DNA of 64,000 bases from Trochalopteron elliotii (GCA_024734555.1 JANPWX010000358.1:1674369-1738368); one strand, 5' to 3'. Shown: positions 51,730 through 64,000, counted from the first letter of the stretch. A program made the numbers and translations. The notes: generated by a model not told the origin, from the sequence alone.

Positions 51730-51875
51730 ATCCCAATTTTTTTTTACTTATTTTTTGTTTGCTGTGGGTTTTTTTTTGTTTTTGTTTTTGTTTTTGTTTT
51801 TGTTTTTGTTTTTGTTTTTGGTTTTTTTGTTTTTTTGGGGGGGTGGGGGTGGTGTGTGTGTATGTGTGTGTATGA
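51730..51875. repeat. Compound repeat: T tracts, (GTTTTT)n, G run, (GT)n
   Basis: T runs are followed by G spaced every six bases from 51778 to 51820 (seven GTTTTT units). Then come two further T runs, a run of seven G (51837-51843), T, five G, T, two G, and a GT repeat with TATG interruptions to about 51874. The compound structure suggests several slippage events. Confidence 0.92.
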
Positions 51876-53087
51876 AGAAATGCAATTATTTTGCAAGGAA
51901 GATGAACATAATCCTTGGTGTCAGGTAGGCCTGATCACTGCTCAGCTCTTCACACACATGGCACATTTCACCAGCATATTTGCTTGCACAACCATGGAAA
52001 CCAAGTGACAGTTAAGCCATAAAAAGCAATGTATCTATTAAATTAGTAAATCATATAAATCACATTAATTTGTACACACAGAACAAAGGGGTATGTTACA
52101 CAGGGAGAAGTCATCATATACAGTGAAAATATACATTTTTACAGCTTATCAATACAAAAGTCAACTGATCTACACCACACACCCTCTAAAGAAAGGTTGA
52201 TGTTTTTTCTCTGCCTTAGAATCAGAAGCAACTTGCATGCATTACCATGCTAAAGAAAACTGTCCTTCCTCTTGGAATATTCTTGTTACATTATATATTG
52301 TTTGAACTACAACACTGCTTTAATCAGAGGATAGCAACCCCCCCCAAAACCATAACCCCGCTAAAATCCCCTGCACCTCAGAGAGCAAAACCAGTGGCAG
52401 AAGTTACAAGAGGGCTGAGAGCATCTTTTTTTTAACTCACTAGGCATTGCTGCTAAGTGACAGATTACCATATCAGATTTTTTTGTTTCCCTTCTCTCCA
52501 CCCTTTTCTCTATCTGCATGATTACAGCATTTTATTGCATCCTCTGACAATATGTAGACAGGTCTCTCTTCAAAAACCTCTATCGCAGCCTGGGAGTCTT
52601 GTCTAGTTCTGTTATTTTATGAAAAGCTTTCTCAGCATAGAAGAATTTGGTCTAAGCTGCATTCCTGCTTTCCAAATGAAAATGCCTTAAGATCACAGTT
52701 ATTTTTTTTCCTCCTACCTCCAAGTTTCCCTCCTCTCATCCCTCAGGTGAAATGTAAAGCAAAAGCCAAACCACCTGCCATGGGTATAATTGCACAGCTG
52801 GAAGGAAGCCACAGCTGGGATTTTCCCCGTCAGGTGCACAACTGTGCTGAGCCTCAAAGCAAATTCAACCCGTCGCTTTAAGCTGTGTGGGCTTGGCTGT
52901 GCCAGCATTTCAGTGTCATTTGTCTGTCTGTGGCATGCAGGGAGAGCTCTCCTCCCTGCACCCCCGGTTCTCAGTATCCCAGCAGTTTTCCCTAGGAAAA
53001 GGATCATGTTCTGGCTCCAAAGGTCGTGCTTCTTTCAGCACCTTCCAGACATTGACACACAGATGTAGTTTAGAGCAACTTGCTTAC

Positions 53088-53123
53088 CTTGGTAATGTTC
53101 CAGACAACTCTGTGGCAGTCTCC
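53088..53123 (-). other. Candidate 36-nt exon (unproven)
   Basis: On the minus strand a long pyrimidine tract ending tcctccccttgtgtctttcag (53145-53124, last 20 bases ccctccccttgtgtctttcag-like) directly precedes 36 nt that end in AAG followed by the donor GTAAGC (53087-53082). All three frames of the 36 nt are open, and none gives a peptide I recognise. It lies on the CELF2 strand, about 50 kb upstream of the coding exon, so it could be an alternative 5' exon of CELF2 or of a noncoding RNA. Strong paired splice signals at this spacing are suggestive but do also arise by chance. Confidence 0.3.
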
Positions 53124-56100
53124 CTGAAAGACACAAGGGGAGGAAAACTTAGTTGGTGTTTTAAACAGCTATAAAATTTTTAAGATGCCTTTGTACTTGC
53201 TTGTGTTTTATAGGAGTGCAGACACACATCCACAGCTCCGTACGCAGACGCGTCACCGGCGGATGCGATGCCCCCCTGATCACACACAAAAGAATGTGGA
53301 GAAGCAGACGATGGAGTGTGAGCTAAGGATCCATCAGAATCAACTTCTCCGTGGTACAATTACTCATTTTTTATTTTTTTTTTTAGGCATAAAATTATCG
53401 CTGTTTCAAATGCCAGCACTGCATGATCTTACATAGACAAAACATAGCACTGGGCCAGTTTTCCAGTGGAAAATGTTCCCTTTAATTTCAGCGCTGCAGC
53501 AAAAGCAAGGCATTACACAGTTCTACAATCAGGTTATGCACTGGGAAAATATCATGTTAATGTTAAGTCTTCTTATACTGGTCTTAAACAACAGTCACTT
53601 TCCAAATATGTGACTTTTTGTCCCATTTACTTGTCTGAAACCTTTTTTTGGTTGTGCAATTTGTTTGAGGGAAGCTGAGTGCGAGAGAGTGAAAGTGGGC
53701 TAATGTAGTGGTATGTCACATTAAAGCATAATTAAATTCATTACCATTACCTATGCACACAGTCCTTAAAATACATCCCAGATTTATCACCACTGTATGT
53801 CCTTGTTTCCCTCCCCAGGAAATTTGCCTAAACCTTATCCAAGAATCAGGAAAACAGTTGGATAACTCCATTTCTCATTCCTCCCCCATACATAGGACCT
53901 TAAAAATCCAGCAAGAAGGCATAAGAGGCTTCATTGTCTTAGACTTGACCAGATGCTCATCTCATTCTACAGTTTTCTTGTCCATTTATAAAATTTATAT
54001 CCAATATACAAATTTTCAGCATGAAAGGTAACTGGTTAGTTCATACCCTGTTTGCTTCAGCTGAGATAGAAACTTGAAGATTTCACATCTGTAGGTGGAA
54101 CTTAGGATATGGAACAATTCTCAACATAATATTTTCTTCTTGTTATTTACAGCAGAGAAAATCCTTCCATCTACTTTTATAGTTGGAGGGAAATTTTTTT
54201 TGTAAGGGGAGGTGGTAGTAATTGAGATAGGTCCCAAAATCTTTCTTGCCTTAACAATTTCCAGAACTATGGACCTAGAGATCTCTTTGTAGTGAAACAA
54301 CCCTACACATCTTTGTTGCAAGACTATGAACCTTGTATATACAGATTGAACCCCAAAGGCTTATTTATTTATGAATCCAAAGGAAAAAGAATAAAGAAAT
54401 ATATTTTTGAAGGCTCTTATAGAGTTTTCCCACGTTCTGAAGTCACTTTTCTTGATGAGGCAACTACAGAGTTAATATATTAAAACCACAATAATTCAGA
54501 GCTCCTCTTCAGGAGATCTCTCTAGATCTTTGTAGTCCTTTTTTGGCACTATATGAACTGTGAGCAGCTATGAGGGTCTAATTTTTTTAATTACAATTTT
54601 TTTTTATTTATTAGACATCCCACAGTGACACCAGGCTTTTTCCTTAATGGTTACACTGACAATAGTAGTCTCCATTACAATGTCAGAGGAAATGAAATGG
54701 TCCCTCTAAACGTGCATGGCTTTGCATTTTCAGAGCCTCTGTCTCCAAGCTGTGCAGTTTGCTGGGCACAGAAGGTTGCCTTAAACCTCCCAGTGCTTTG
54801 CTTCAAAAGGCAGAGATCAGAGCTGTGTTCAGTGGTTGCAAAGAAGATTAAGCAAGAAATAAAAAATGGTTCACACCCTTTACTTGCATACACCATTCAG
54901 CAACAGTGCAGCAGATATTTAAGCCCCCTCAGAAAAAACCAGTTCCCACCCCAGCTAAGGCAGACAGGTACATATTTAGCAGGTGTCTGTGATGAACAAA
55001 GTCCATGATATAAATGACATCAAAGGTGAGAGCCAGGAGCAAGAGCAAGTGAATGTAAAGAGATAAGAAAAAGAAATTAGAGTAGAGCAATACAGACTCA
55101 GTTTCTATAGGGCTATTTGATGCAGCTGAACATTTCAGATATTTTATTTTCATTAAACTCCTGCACATTGGTATCACACTGCCTTATTTTCCAAGCCCTA
55201 CTCATGACTTACACAGTTCAAAGAATTAATATGATATTTTTTGTAACCTATCAAAGAACTGAAACACTAAATGGTTCCAACAGTCAGGACATTTTCCCCT
55301 TCCACTGTTAATCCCAGACATCATCTCTTTTTATTGAAATGCTGCATTTTTTTGATGGAAAAAACCTGGATCTGGGCATCTCTTTGTTTCTTCTTCTAAA
55401 GGGGCTTTGTGGCCTTTAGCTACCCATTACTGTTCCAATAAGAGAATGGCACAAACCATATTGCTTTAGGGTATGGCAGCACATTTTATAAAATACCAAT
55501 TGCTCATCCAGCTTAAAGAGACAACCAGGCAAATCATGGGTGGGTGCTGCAGGAAGCATCAAGAAGCAGAATAATGTAGGTTTAAAAGAGGATGTTAAAA
55601 CTGGAACCACACTGTCAGTTTCTGAGCAGAGCAGTGAGTGATTGGTGCATCTAAATTTCTAAAGATTTTCATTCTTGTTAAATAACCCTCTCTACAAGGG
55701 ATGTTAGCATTGTGGAAACAATTATTAAATAGTCGATGCAGTGGTAAAAAATCTGAATGTGATCAGAATGCTAAGCAAAGACATTGCAGGTCTTTAACAC
55801 ATTTTTAATGTAATTAGTTTTGTTGCCAATTTGACATTTGGTCAGATCAAATTCCATTTTTGAGCAAAAATATGTAAGGTAATGGTTTTTGAAATATAGA
55901 TCTGACTCAAATAAAACTCTAACTCACAAGTAAAAGTCTGATTAGTTCTCAACTATCCAAAGATTTCACTGCTTCTAATCAACTCAGTAAACACTTCTAC
56001 CATAAAAACAAATTAACCCCACTTTAGATTATGAAACTAAAAACATTATTTCCCAAAAAACAAACACAATTATCCCCACCATGCCATTGAGAATAAATGG

Positions 56101-57329
56101 TACATGGACTGCTGAAGATGATTAATGTCCACAGTAAGTGTTCCTATAAATATTAGGAATTGAAACACCACTCTATAAATATATTTCATGGGAGTTTAAA
56201 AAAGAAAATCTTTTGGAGCAAATTACTCAACAAGAAAACCCTTAAAGTTTGTTTAAAGATAGTAGATCATTCTGTAGTCATTCAAGAAACCGAAACTAGA
56301 CTTGCACAACCAATTTTCAGACCCTTAATACTCCCCAATGACTCGCACAATAAATATAACTCACAATTTACTGTATCTATGGGAAACAAAAAATTCTTGG
56401 ATGAAAACAAGAAGATAATACTCAAAGGGAGAGTGAATATAAGATCATGTATTTTTACATCCTGCCTGTGATATGAAAGGATGACCTTGAAAAAAAGTGA
56501 GAATGGAAACTTGAATGCTTTGTCAGAGGTGCCCTGAATTCCACTGAAATCCAATGCAAATGGGATGAGCTAATGCTCAATAGAGCTAAGGCAAGGAGAG
56601 GAGCTGGCTGAGGACCCTGGAAAAGCTGTGATGGGGAGGGTGACATTATGGAAGAGCAGGGCAGCATTTCCAGGAAGGTAATTTACAATTTCTGAGCATT
56701 TTGTGTTCAGCTGCAAAAGGACAGATTTGGGACAATATGATCTGTACCTATGGAAGATGTAGGTGCTGTTGAAACCAGGAGAGTGCTGGGTGGGAGGTCT
56801 GCACCCCAAAATATTTCACCCTCCCATGGGGCCTTCCAAAGAAGCAAAGTTACCAATTGTTTCTGAGACCTGTGAGGAGCTTTGACCAGGCTCTGCACTC
56901 TGGGGAGGACCATGTAGCTCTTTTCAAAGCCCAGAGAGCCAGTGTGGGTGAACCAAGCACCACACAGGCATTTTGTCATTTCTCTCTTCAGGCTGAGAAA
57001 TCCTGCCTGTAGGATTGGAGTAGGATGTATACCAAAGCAGAAAAGTATAAATATTTTAGTCAAAACCTTACAGTGAAGTGGAAGTGGGAAGATCTGCATA
57101 AAGATCAGCAAACAGACTTTACTGCCTAATAGTTCTGTTTAAAAAGAGTTGTTCAGGAAAAACTCTTCATAATATCTGGAAAGTGTTGTGTTTATATTAA
57201 ATGTTTTGTTCACTGAGAAATCATATGGTGCTCTGCTCTCTGAGGCTGACTGGCAGATGTTGTTACCCACCTACATGCAGGATTTGGCACAACACAGCTC
57301 TGAAGTTTGACTCTGCAACATTTACAGAA
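53124..57329. other. Noncoding DNA with a dense CpG cluster at its start
   Basis: The interval contains seven CpG dinucleotides within 29 bp at 53239-53267, unusual for this CpG-poor window. Elsewhere I recognise no gene or repeat. A 127-codon plus-strand frame at 54625-55008 and a 134-codon minus-strand frame at 56707-57111 have no recognisable domain. The 56,500-57,000 part is more G/C-rich and may be an unrecognised old repeat. Confidence 0.55.
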
Positions 57330-57497
57330 GTTTGCCCAGAGAAGCTGCAGCTGCCCCATGCCTGGAAGTGATGACAAGACCAGGTTGGATGGGGCTTGGA
57401 GCAACCTGGTCTAATGGAAGGTGTCCCTGCCCATGGCAGGAAGCTTGGAATGAGATGATCTTTAAGGTCCCTTCCAACCTAAACCCTCTGATGATTT
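57330..57497 (+). mobile_element. CR1 LINE fragment, 3' end
   Basis: About 170 bp close to the avian CR1 consensus. It shows gtttgcccagagaagctgca, then accaggttggatggggcttg, gagcaacctggtctaatgga, aggtgtccctgcccatggca and gatgatctttaaggtccctt, ending near the ccctctgatga tail. It is 5'-truncated. Confidence 0.95.
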
Positions 57498-60400
57498 TTG
57501 CTTTGTTTCTGCAGCGATGTAAACTGAGGCACAAGAGACAGGGCAGGTTTTAAATGGCAGCTGAGATCATCTGGGCTAAATGCACTCCAGTAACCTGAGC
57601 AAGTACTGAGTTCAAACCATGCAAGTCAAGACTACACCTAGAAATCATCTTTTAGTTTTGTGGGATCATGACCCTTAGTGATTTGGAAGCTTTAGGTCTC
57701 CACTGAGAACAATTTTTGTTCTGGAAAGGAAAGCATATGGATTCTAGCTATGCAATCTGTCAGGGTGCTGGGGAAGATGCAAAAAAAGGCAGCAACACTT
57801 TCCTGCAATCGTGTTACCGTTCTTCCTTTTCCTATCTCACACTTTGGGGAGAGGATAAAGCCCGCCTACGGCACACAAGGCACATGAGGATAAGGGCAAA
57901 GCTGGAGAAGAGATCTGCATGAAGGGTGTGCTGATAAGAATGCAGCTCAAATGCAAGCAGAAAAGTCCCAGGATGCAGAATAGGGGAATCACCCAGTTTG
58001 GAAAGAGAGGTGTCCTAACCCTGACGTCTTGGGTTTAGGCATCAGAACCAGAAGTCGACATTGCAACCAGGAGGGTTAGAAGGTCCTGACTTCTCCAGGG
58101 CAGGTGAACGTGACCCCTTTGATTCCCTGGGATGTACAGAAGCAGTAACTTCCATTGCTTGTGCTCATTTTCCTTAAAGCACAAAAAACCCCAATAAATT
58201 AAGCTGATATTTCTGATTTGGGTGAAACATTCAACCTTTCACTAAACAGAGTCCTACCACTGACATGAGCATTGATTTTCCTGGAAGGGATATATTTGTA
58301 AAAAGAAAAAAGTACACATTGAAGAAAAATTATGTATTTTGGATGATCACTTGAAAAGTTACAGGTTTTTTTTCCAGGAGTATCCAGTAGGCATAATTGG
58401 ATAATGCCAAGAGTGCTGATGTATGTAACAAATTGCAGTACTGTTGATAACTAGGAAGTTCTACCTTGAAATATTTCCAAATATTTCATAACCGTAAATT
58501 GTTCTTTGCTTTGCCCCAGGGACAAATCTGACTTGCCAGAAAAAGCTCACCTGATGCTTTTGACCACTTTTTCCTGGCTCTGCCTACACGTAGACACTGC
58601 ATCACTAACTGAGCAACACAAGAAAATCAGGGTGGAGAAGGCAGCAAAATTTGTTGTTGAACAACACCCCTCAACCAGACCACCAATAAAGCTTTTTTAA
58701 TTGTAGGGTCCACAATTGCAGACACATTCTTTGCTCCTCGACATGCATCAGCAATGTGGCAAAAGACAACTGCTAATTGACAGTATAAAGCAGGACTAAA
58801 GAAAAGTTTACAAAGGGATAAGAAAGATTTTCCACTCAAAGCAGGGGAGGACAGCTGAAGAGGAACTTTAAATTAGCTTTAAAAGGAAGGTTGTATCAGG
58901 AGGAATATAATTACTTTCTTGGAGTTTCACCAAGACTTGGGAGTCAATGCCTCTACTCTTGCAGAATGGTGCAGTGGGATTTTTAATGACCACAAATGGT
59001 CAGGACATTGATTTCACATTGCAGGTGAAAAATGGCACCTCCAAAGACACATTGTTGTCTCTGCTCTTCCTAAAATCACATTGGGGACTGCGTCTGCCTT
59101 GACTTGGAAGAATTAATAGTGTGTATTGAAATGCCATTGTGAGACACAAGATATTTCACTGGTCTTAAATTGGATAGTATCTCAGATTTGTTAGTGTGCA
59201 GCAACATAAACTGGCTACATTTGGATACAATATGGGGTTTAAATTCTGGATGCAGTTTTGCTATGATTAATTTGATGGATTTCAGAGAAGGCTTTGTTTT
59301 TTCCATACCTCATGCTCTTTGCATATCTTTTTGGTAGAATTGTTCCCTATGCCAAGTAGAGATCAAAATGGTCAAAACCAATTTCATCTTTTAAAACGCT
59401 TAAACTATTAAAAACTACCAAGATTTGAAACTGATACTTCTGTAAGTATTTTATCTTTTCACCCAGTAAGCAGCAAATAAATACAATGCCGTGTTATAAC
59501 TTCACACCGAGCTTAGCTATCTAACAAGGATCACACATTTGCAGCAGAAATTCTGCATAAACAGTCTCTGAATGTGCTATTTAAGTACAAGCTAAATACT
59601 CTTTTTTTAGGAAGTGATGTAACAAGTTCATATGTAAAAATCTATTTCTATGCAATGTGACATTCTGCAAGATTAGCTGACTGAGATAAAGGACATGAGC
59701 AAACATGCTTGTTGTTTTCTCCCACGATTATTTTTAAAAGACGCATTTTTCAGTATTCTAAATTTGCTACTTCTGAATTTTTTATTCCTCCTTAGGTATG
59801 CAGAAAGAAATCTCTATGTAGTCAGTGATAACCACCTGCCATGAAAACTGTTCATGTCCAGTGTACATCCTGTGTACAAATAATACCCCAAATAAAACCT
59901 GCCCTCATCACTGAGACTACTTTATATATTTTATAAAAAAATTAAGGTTTGATTTACCCTCCACCCCAACATCTTTGAAGACAGCAATATTATAACTCAC
60001 AAGTCAAAGCATAATTCAGACCAAATTCTCACTCCTTTCAATTTAACTACCACTCTCAGCTAAGATTTTGGCCCCTCGTCTAACTACCCACCAAGGACAT
60101 CACATGAAACTTGTGTCTCATACGTCTTTTGCTCTGCTATTAAAGAGCAAGATAGAAATTAATAGGTGGGAGAAACACGTCAGTGTCCATTTGAGAGACT
60201 GGTAATGCGGGCACGGATGGGATGCAATTCAGCCAGGGTCATTAGGGAGAAATGCCAGGGCATGGAGAGGAAATGAAGATCCCACTCTGGTGCTTTGCTC
60301 CAAGGTCAGACCCTGCCTTTGTGGATGTGGCTGCTGCCATGTGTTTTCTCTGGCAAGCACTGCATTTTGAAAGTTACCAGCCTGGAAATGAGGGAAGAAA

Positions 60401-60876
60401 GCACTGTGGGTACAGGATTTGTCTCTCTAGGACACAACAAGCAGCAGGAAGAACACAGGGGAGAATCCAGCATGGTACCACTCCAACACCCTCACCCTGT
60501 TAGTACAGGAAGAGGAAGAAACGATGCACAGGCAACTGCCTCAGGGAGCTCAGTAGGAGGAAAATACCCTCTGTCTCTCTCCAAAATGAGAAGAAAGATC
60601 ATCCAAAACAGAGCAGATGTTCCTCCCCATATGCTCATTGAACCTGCTGTAATCTCCCAGGGTAGAAAATCTCACACATTTGGTATTTGACTGACCTGTA
60701 GCTCATGCTACACTGCCACTGGCACAGTGTTACTTTACCACCATCTCTTTCTCACTGTGCCAAGGAAAGGAGGGGAATCACACCCACAGTCTCGGCAGCA
60801 ACTTTGGGTCAAACTTAGTTGTGCAAATATAGAACTGCTGGAGAATTCTGGGCCATGTGCTAATTCTACAGAATAA
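57498..60876. other. Noncoding DNA, no gene recognised
   Basis: No exon, RNA gene or repeat family is recognised. A somewhat G/C-richer part at about 60,200-60,700 carries overlapping open frames without family resemblance. Confidence 0.6.
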
Positions 60877-61237
60877 TTATGGAGTCATAAAATGGTTTGG
60901 GCTGGAAGATCATCCCATGGGCAGGGAACCTGCTACTAGACCAGGTTGCTCAAAGCCCCATTTTCAACCTGGCCTGGAACACTCTCAGGGATGGGACAAC
61001 TACAGTTTCTCTGGGCAACCTGTGCCAGGGCCTCACCACCCTCATAGGGAAGGATTCCTTCCTAATATCTGATATAAACCTACCCTCTTCAGTTTAAATC
61101 TGTTACCCGTTCTGTCACAACACTCCCCAGTGAAGAAGTCCCTCCTTCTTTTTCTTTTAGATCCTTTCTGGTACTGGAAGGTGCTATAGGGATGCATGGA
61201 ACTTTTTCTTCTCCAGGCTAAGCAACCCCAAGAAGTC
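60877..61237 (-). mobile_element. CR1 LINE fragment, 3' end, minus strand
   Basis: Reverse-complement CR1 of about 360 bp. Along the plus strand it reads ggagtcataaaatggtttgg, then accaggttgctcaaagcccc, tctctgggcaacctgtgcca, gggcctcaccaccctcatag, tcctaatatctgatataaac and cttctccaggctaagcaacc. Relative to the consensus as I know it, a block is deleted just after ggctggaagatcatcc. The copy has no coding capacity. Confidence 0.95.
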
Positions 61238-64000
61238 ATACATTCACAAGGTTGCATGACATATACACAAAAAGACATGGAAATTGTTCAAGTTCTATAG
61301 ATGGTGAGAGCCTAGATTATTTCCCTAGTTTCTGGCATGCTGTACAGGGCATCAGTAAGCAGTATCTTCAGATATTTAAGACTTTGCTATACCTGTGTAG
61401 GGTGAGAGGCCGAGTTATGTGTACAATTTACACAAGTGTCTTTATGATGAGCCATTGATTGGGTGAAAAGTTGATGTCTTCAGTGATGAATGCCAAAAAC
61501 AAAAAGCCACCCTAACAACGGTTTTCTGTTGAATGCCCACACCTCACTCTTCCTGCCCATACTTCCCTCACAAACCTCACAATGCCAACAGTTCAAAACT
61601 CTGGTGTTCCCTGGTGTCAGATGTTTTCACTAATATACAAAAACTTCAAGCCACTCAAAAAGTTTGGAGTCTTTATTTAAACTTATTTCAGAGAAGCGAC
61701 TCTTGATTCTCTGCCAAGAAATGCCAAGCTTGGAAATGGCATCTCATCCTGGTCTCAAAATACTTTACTGAAGCTAAACAACTTGGATACTTCAGCTATT
61801 ATGTATTCAGATAGTTACTCATTTTCTTAGCCAATGCAGGCTGTGCTGAGATGGGCGTTTGGAGATCTCTGAAGTTTTATGAAGGAAGAACTTCTAGAAC
61901 AAAGTGAGATGCTAAGCACAGGGACCTTGGGAGAAACCAGCATAAGTTAGGAAGGGGATGGTCTTGTTTGCCCAGTTCAGTATGCAAAAATACAGGATTG
62001 GCATCGACAATTACCAGGGGAAAAAAAACCCACAAACAAAACCAAACAAATTAAAAAAAAAAAAACATGACCAATGAAAACACCCAAAAAACCAACAACC
62101 TTGCTGAAAATCTCACAAATCTCCAGGCTTTGGGTGAGTGCAGACTCTTCCCACTTTCAGTTTTGAGAGGAGTGCACTCTTGCTGTATTTTTCCACTCAG
62201 AAGGAGCAAATTTAAGAAATCCTTCAAGATCAGCTCCTGCTGAGCTTCCACACTGTAGGAGGGGTGCTGAGCATGGCCACACACTGTAGCATGGGCAGAT
62301 GCAAACTCGCCTGCCTACCCTGTCAGCTATGGAAACAGAAAACAGCTCTGATAAATGCTGCCACTACCTTAACCCTGCCTCTGGAGAAGCACTCAATGGC
62401 TTTGGAAAAGCCTGCTCTCCTTCAGCACTGTTTTCATCAGATGCATACAGGAACTACTGAAAACAGCTTGTCTACCTGGAACATGAGTATTGCCAATATT
62501 TTCTTCAGATGTTTGTCCATATCATCTTTTCATCCACCTGCTGAAACAGTTACTTCCTTTTTGTAGTTGTTAATCAAGGGTAAATTTACTTCTTAGCTCC
62601 TCTCTGTCCTGACATCTCCTCCTTGTAATCTAAAATACAATGATGCCAGGTTGAAACATGGGATGAAATAGGAAAAATGTAGAAAGGATTTTGAATGTGC
62701 CTGCCAGTCAGGAGTCTGTGTCCCATTAGCTGCAGCTCAAAACAGACATCATACTATTTCCATAAATACTGTGGTATCTTCTGGAGTATCTCAGCACAAA
62801 CTGCAACAGATGTTGGATGTTATTATTTCTTCATTCTTGCTCATTTGTTGTTCATCTGTTATTTTTTGTCTCTTCTTTTTTTTCCTCTTGCCACCTGTCC
62901 TCCCACAAATCAGAAATCTTCAACACAACACAGCCAGCTTTTGTTCTTATTGGTCTGTCTACCACTGCCCAAAATTAATGGGACAGGAAAAGAAAAGCGA
63001 TTAAGATCTAACTCCCTGTCTTATTTCTGACCTTAAAAGGATGGGTTGAGTTTATTTTTGACAACCCTAACCAGAGAGAATAAATCTGCTGAGCTGTCCA
63101 CCTCAGGAAATGGAAGTACACAAGTACCATTGTTCTCTAACAAGTTCATAAATGTTGCTGAACGATATAGCAATGGTGTTGTGAAATTACAATGTAAAGG
63201 GTTTTAAAGTGTAAGTTACCAGTGATATAAATCTACAGGCAAGCCCTTTCTCCCCAGACACATCCAAACCCAAAGATTTTAAGATAGTTCTTTAATGGCA
63301 AAAACTATTAGACTGCAATATGTAGCAGGTTCATCTATTAATCATCAGACCATTTATGTTCTGTAATTCTACCACAGTTAAATAACATGGACTACTAAGT
63401 ACCTGAATCGGCTATTAGCAACCATTCCTGCTCATTAAAACTCACTTATTTAGACTTTAGCAATGGTAAATGTAACCAGCCCTGGAGGAGTGTCACAGTG
63501 CTTGGAAATGGCACATTAAGTTTCATTTACCCAGCTACACTCGAAGGCAGAGGGGGAAGGGAAAAATATAGTGACGGTTCATAACAAAGCTCAGAAGCTT
63601 TTTGAAGCTGCATTAAGAAAATGACAAATCTTACAAAGAGAGCCATAAAGCTTCCTCAAGTACAACAGTTTGGCAAGGAGCTATTTATCATAGTTTGTTG
63701 AAAAGACTCCTACATTTGATACTATTGGTCTGTGAGAGATGATTATTAAATGTAATTACAGAAATAGCACAGAAATAATAGTTTATTGCAGAGCATAAGC
63801 AACACTGTGTTAACAAAGAGGAGAGGGGAACATGTTCAGCATTTGCAATGGTATCATTAACTTTTCTGGGAACACACACACAAATGTATACACATTTGAT
63901 TCCATGTTGGCTTCTACTAACCAGAATTATCCTTCAAGAGTTTCTGATCTGGGTCAATGCATCCGTCTATACTTGGGAGTGAGAAAACAAGAGCCAAACT
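61238..64000. other. Noncoding DNA to the end of the window
   Basis: No gene or transposon is recognised. An A/C-rich tract lies at about 62021-62095 and a short CA run near 63868-63880. The 62,695-63,030 open frame translates T-rich sequence and has no domain signal. Confidence 0.6.
62021..62065. repeat. A/C-rich low-complexity tract
   Basis: Runs of A separated by cc and ac (aaaaaaaacccacaaac-like), ending in about 13 A. It resembles the A/C-rich tract near 26.8 kb. Confidence 0.8.

Larger units (their letters stand above)
33701..53087. other. Long noncoding interval, no gene recognised
   Basis: About 19 kb without recognisable coding sequence, RNA gene or transposon. It contains a 63-nt plus-strand candidate exon at 39483-39545, a short inverted repeat at 41251-41271, an A-rich tract at 43608-43668, a poly-T at 47727-47751, a near-MORE octamer motif at 49280-49293, and a compound GTTTTT/G-run/GT tract at 51730-51875. 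The composition is uniform and AT-rich, as expected for a gene desert or a long intron. Confidence 0.6.

Noticed and set aside
54625..55008. 127-codon plus-strand open frame
   Set aside because: No recognisable domain and no convincing splice or promoter context. A competing frame exists on the opposite strand.
56707..57111. 134-codon minus-strand open frame
   Set aside because: No family resemblance, and the length is compatible with chance. Other frames overlap it on the same strand. The segment may be an unrecognised old repeat.
1..64000. CRISPR array, operon, phage, LTR retrovirus or toxin system
   Set aside because: No regularly spaced repeats, no gene clusters, no paired LTRs and no viral gene signatures are visible. 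The sequence is ordinary vertebrate nuclear DNA.

Overview
This is a window of vertebrate, almost certainly bird, nuclear DNA. It is AT-rich, has no bacterial-style gene packing, and contains eight fragments of CR1 non-LTR retrotransposons whose 3' ends carry the avian-type TTCTATGATTCTATGA-like tail. Many A-rich or AC-rich low-complexity tracts hint at a songbird, but the sequence alone does not fix the species.

I can support one protein-coding exon. It lies on the minus strand at 3200-3306 and encodes the N-terminal 35 residues of CELF2 (CUGBP2/ETR-3), an RNA-binding regulator of splicing, translation and mRNA stability. The exon has an ATG preceded by in-frame stops and a second in-frame ATG in better context 54 nt downstream. 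It ends in an AAG|GTATGT donor at the phase expected for the known ...EELLLS junction. CELF2 therefore runs towards coordinate 1. Positions 1-3199 are its following intron, and the RRM-coding exons lie outside the window.

Positions 3307 to about 3900 are the 5' leader and probable proximal promoter. The remaining 60 kb is upstream of this exon. It is either intergenic desert or intron of longer CELF2 transcripts that begin at distal promoters, as CELF2 does in mammals. No other protein family is recognisable. The open frames there (longest about 150 codons) are what chance gives in 64 kb of this composition, or fall within CR1 remnants.

The repeats are CR1 on the plus strand at 7.4, 10.9-11.8, 19.6, 24.8-25.7 and 57.3 kb, CR1 on the minus strand at 31.3, 33.6 and 60.9 kb, and several microsatellites.

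I did not find a new biological system. The observations most worth checking are a 36-nt minus-strand candidate exon with strong splice signals at both ends (53.1 kb) beside a dense CpG cluster, a CpG-retaining block with a GTAAGT donor (18.9 kb), a possible poison exon inside the CELF2 intron (0.8-1.0 kb), the two-start arrangement of CELF2, and motif clusters that could be enhancers (POU/octamer sites at 13.1 and 49.3 kb, a palindromic GATA site at 23.1 kb).
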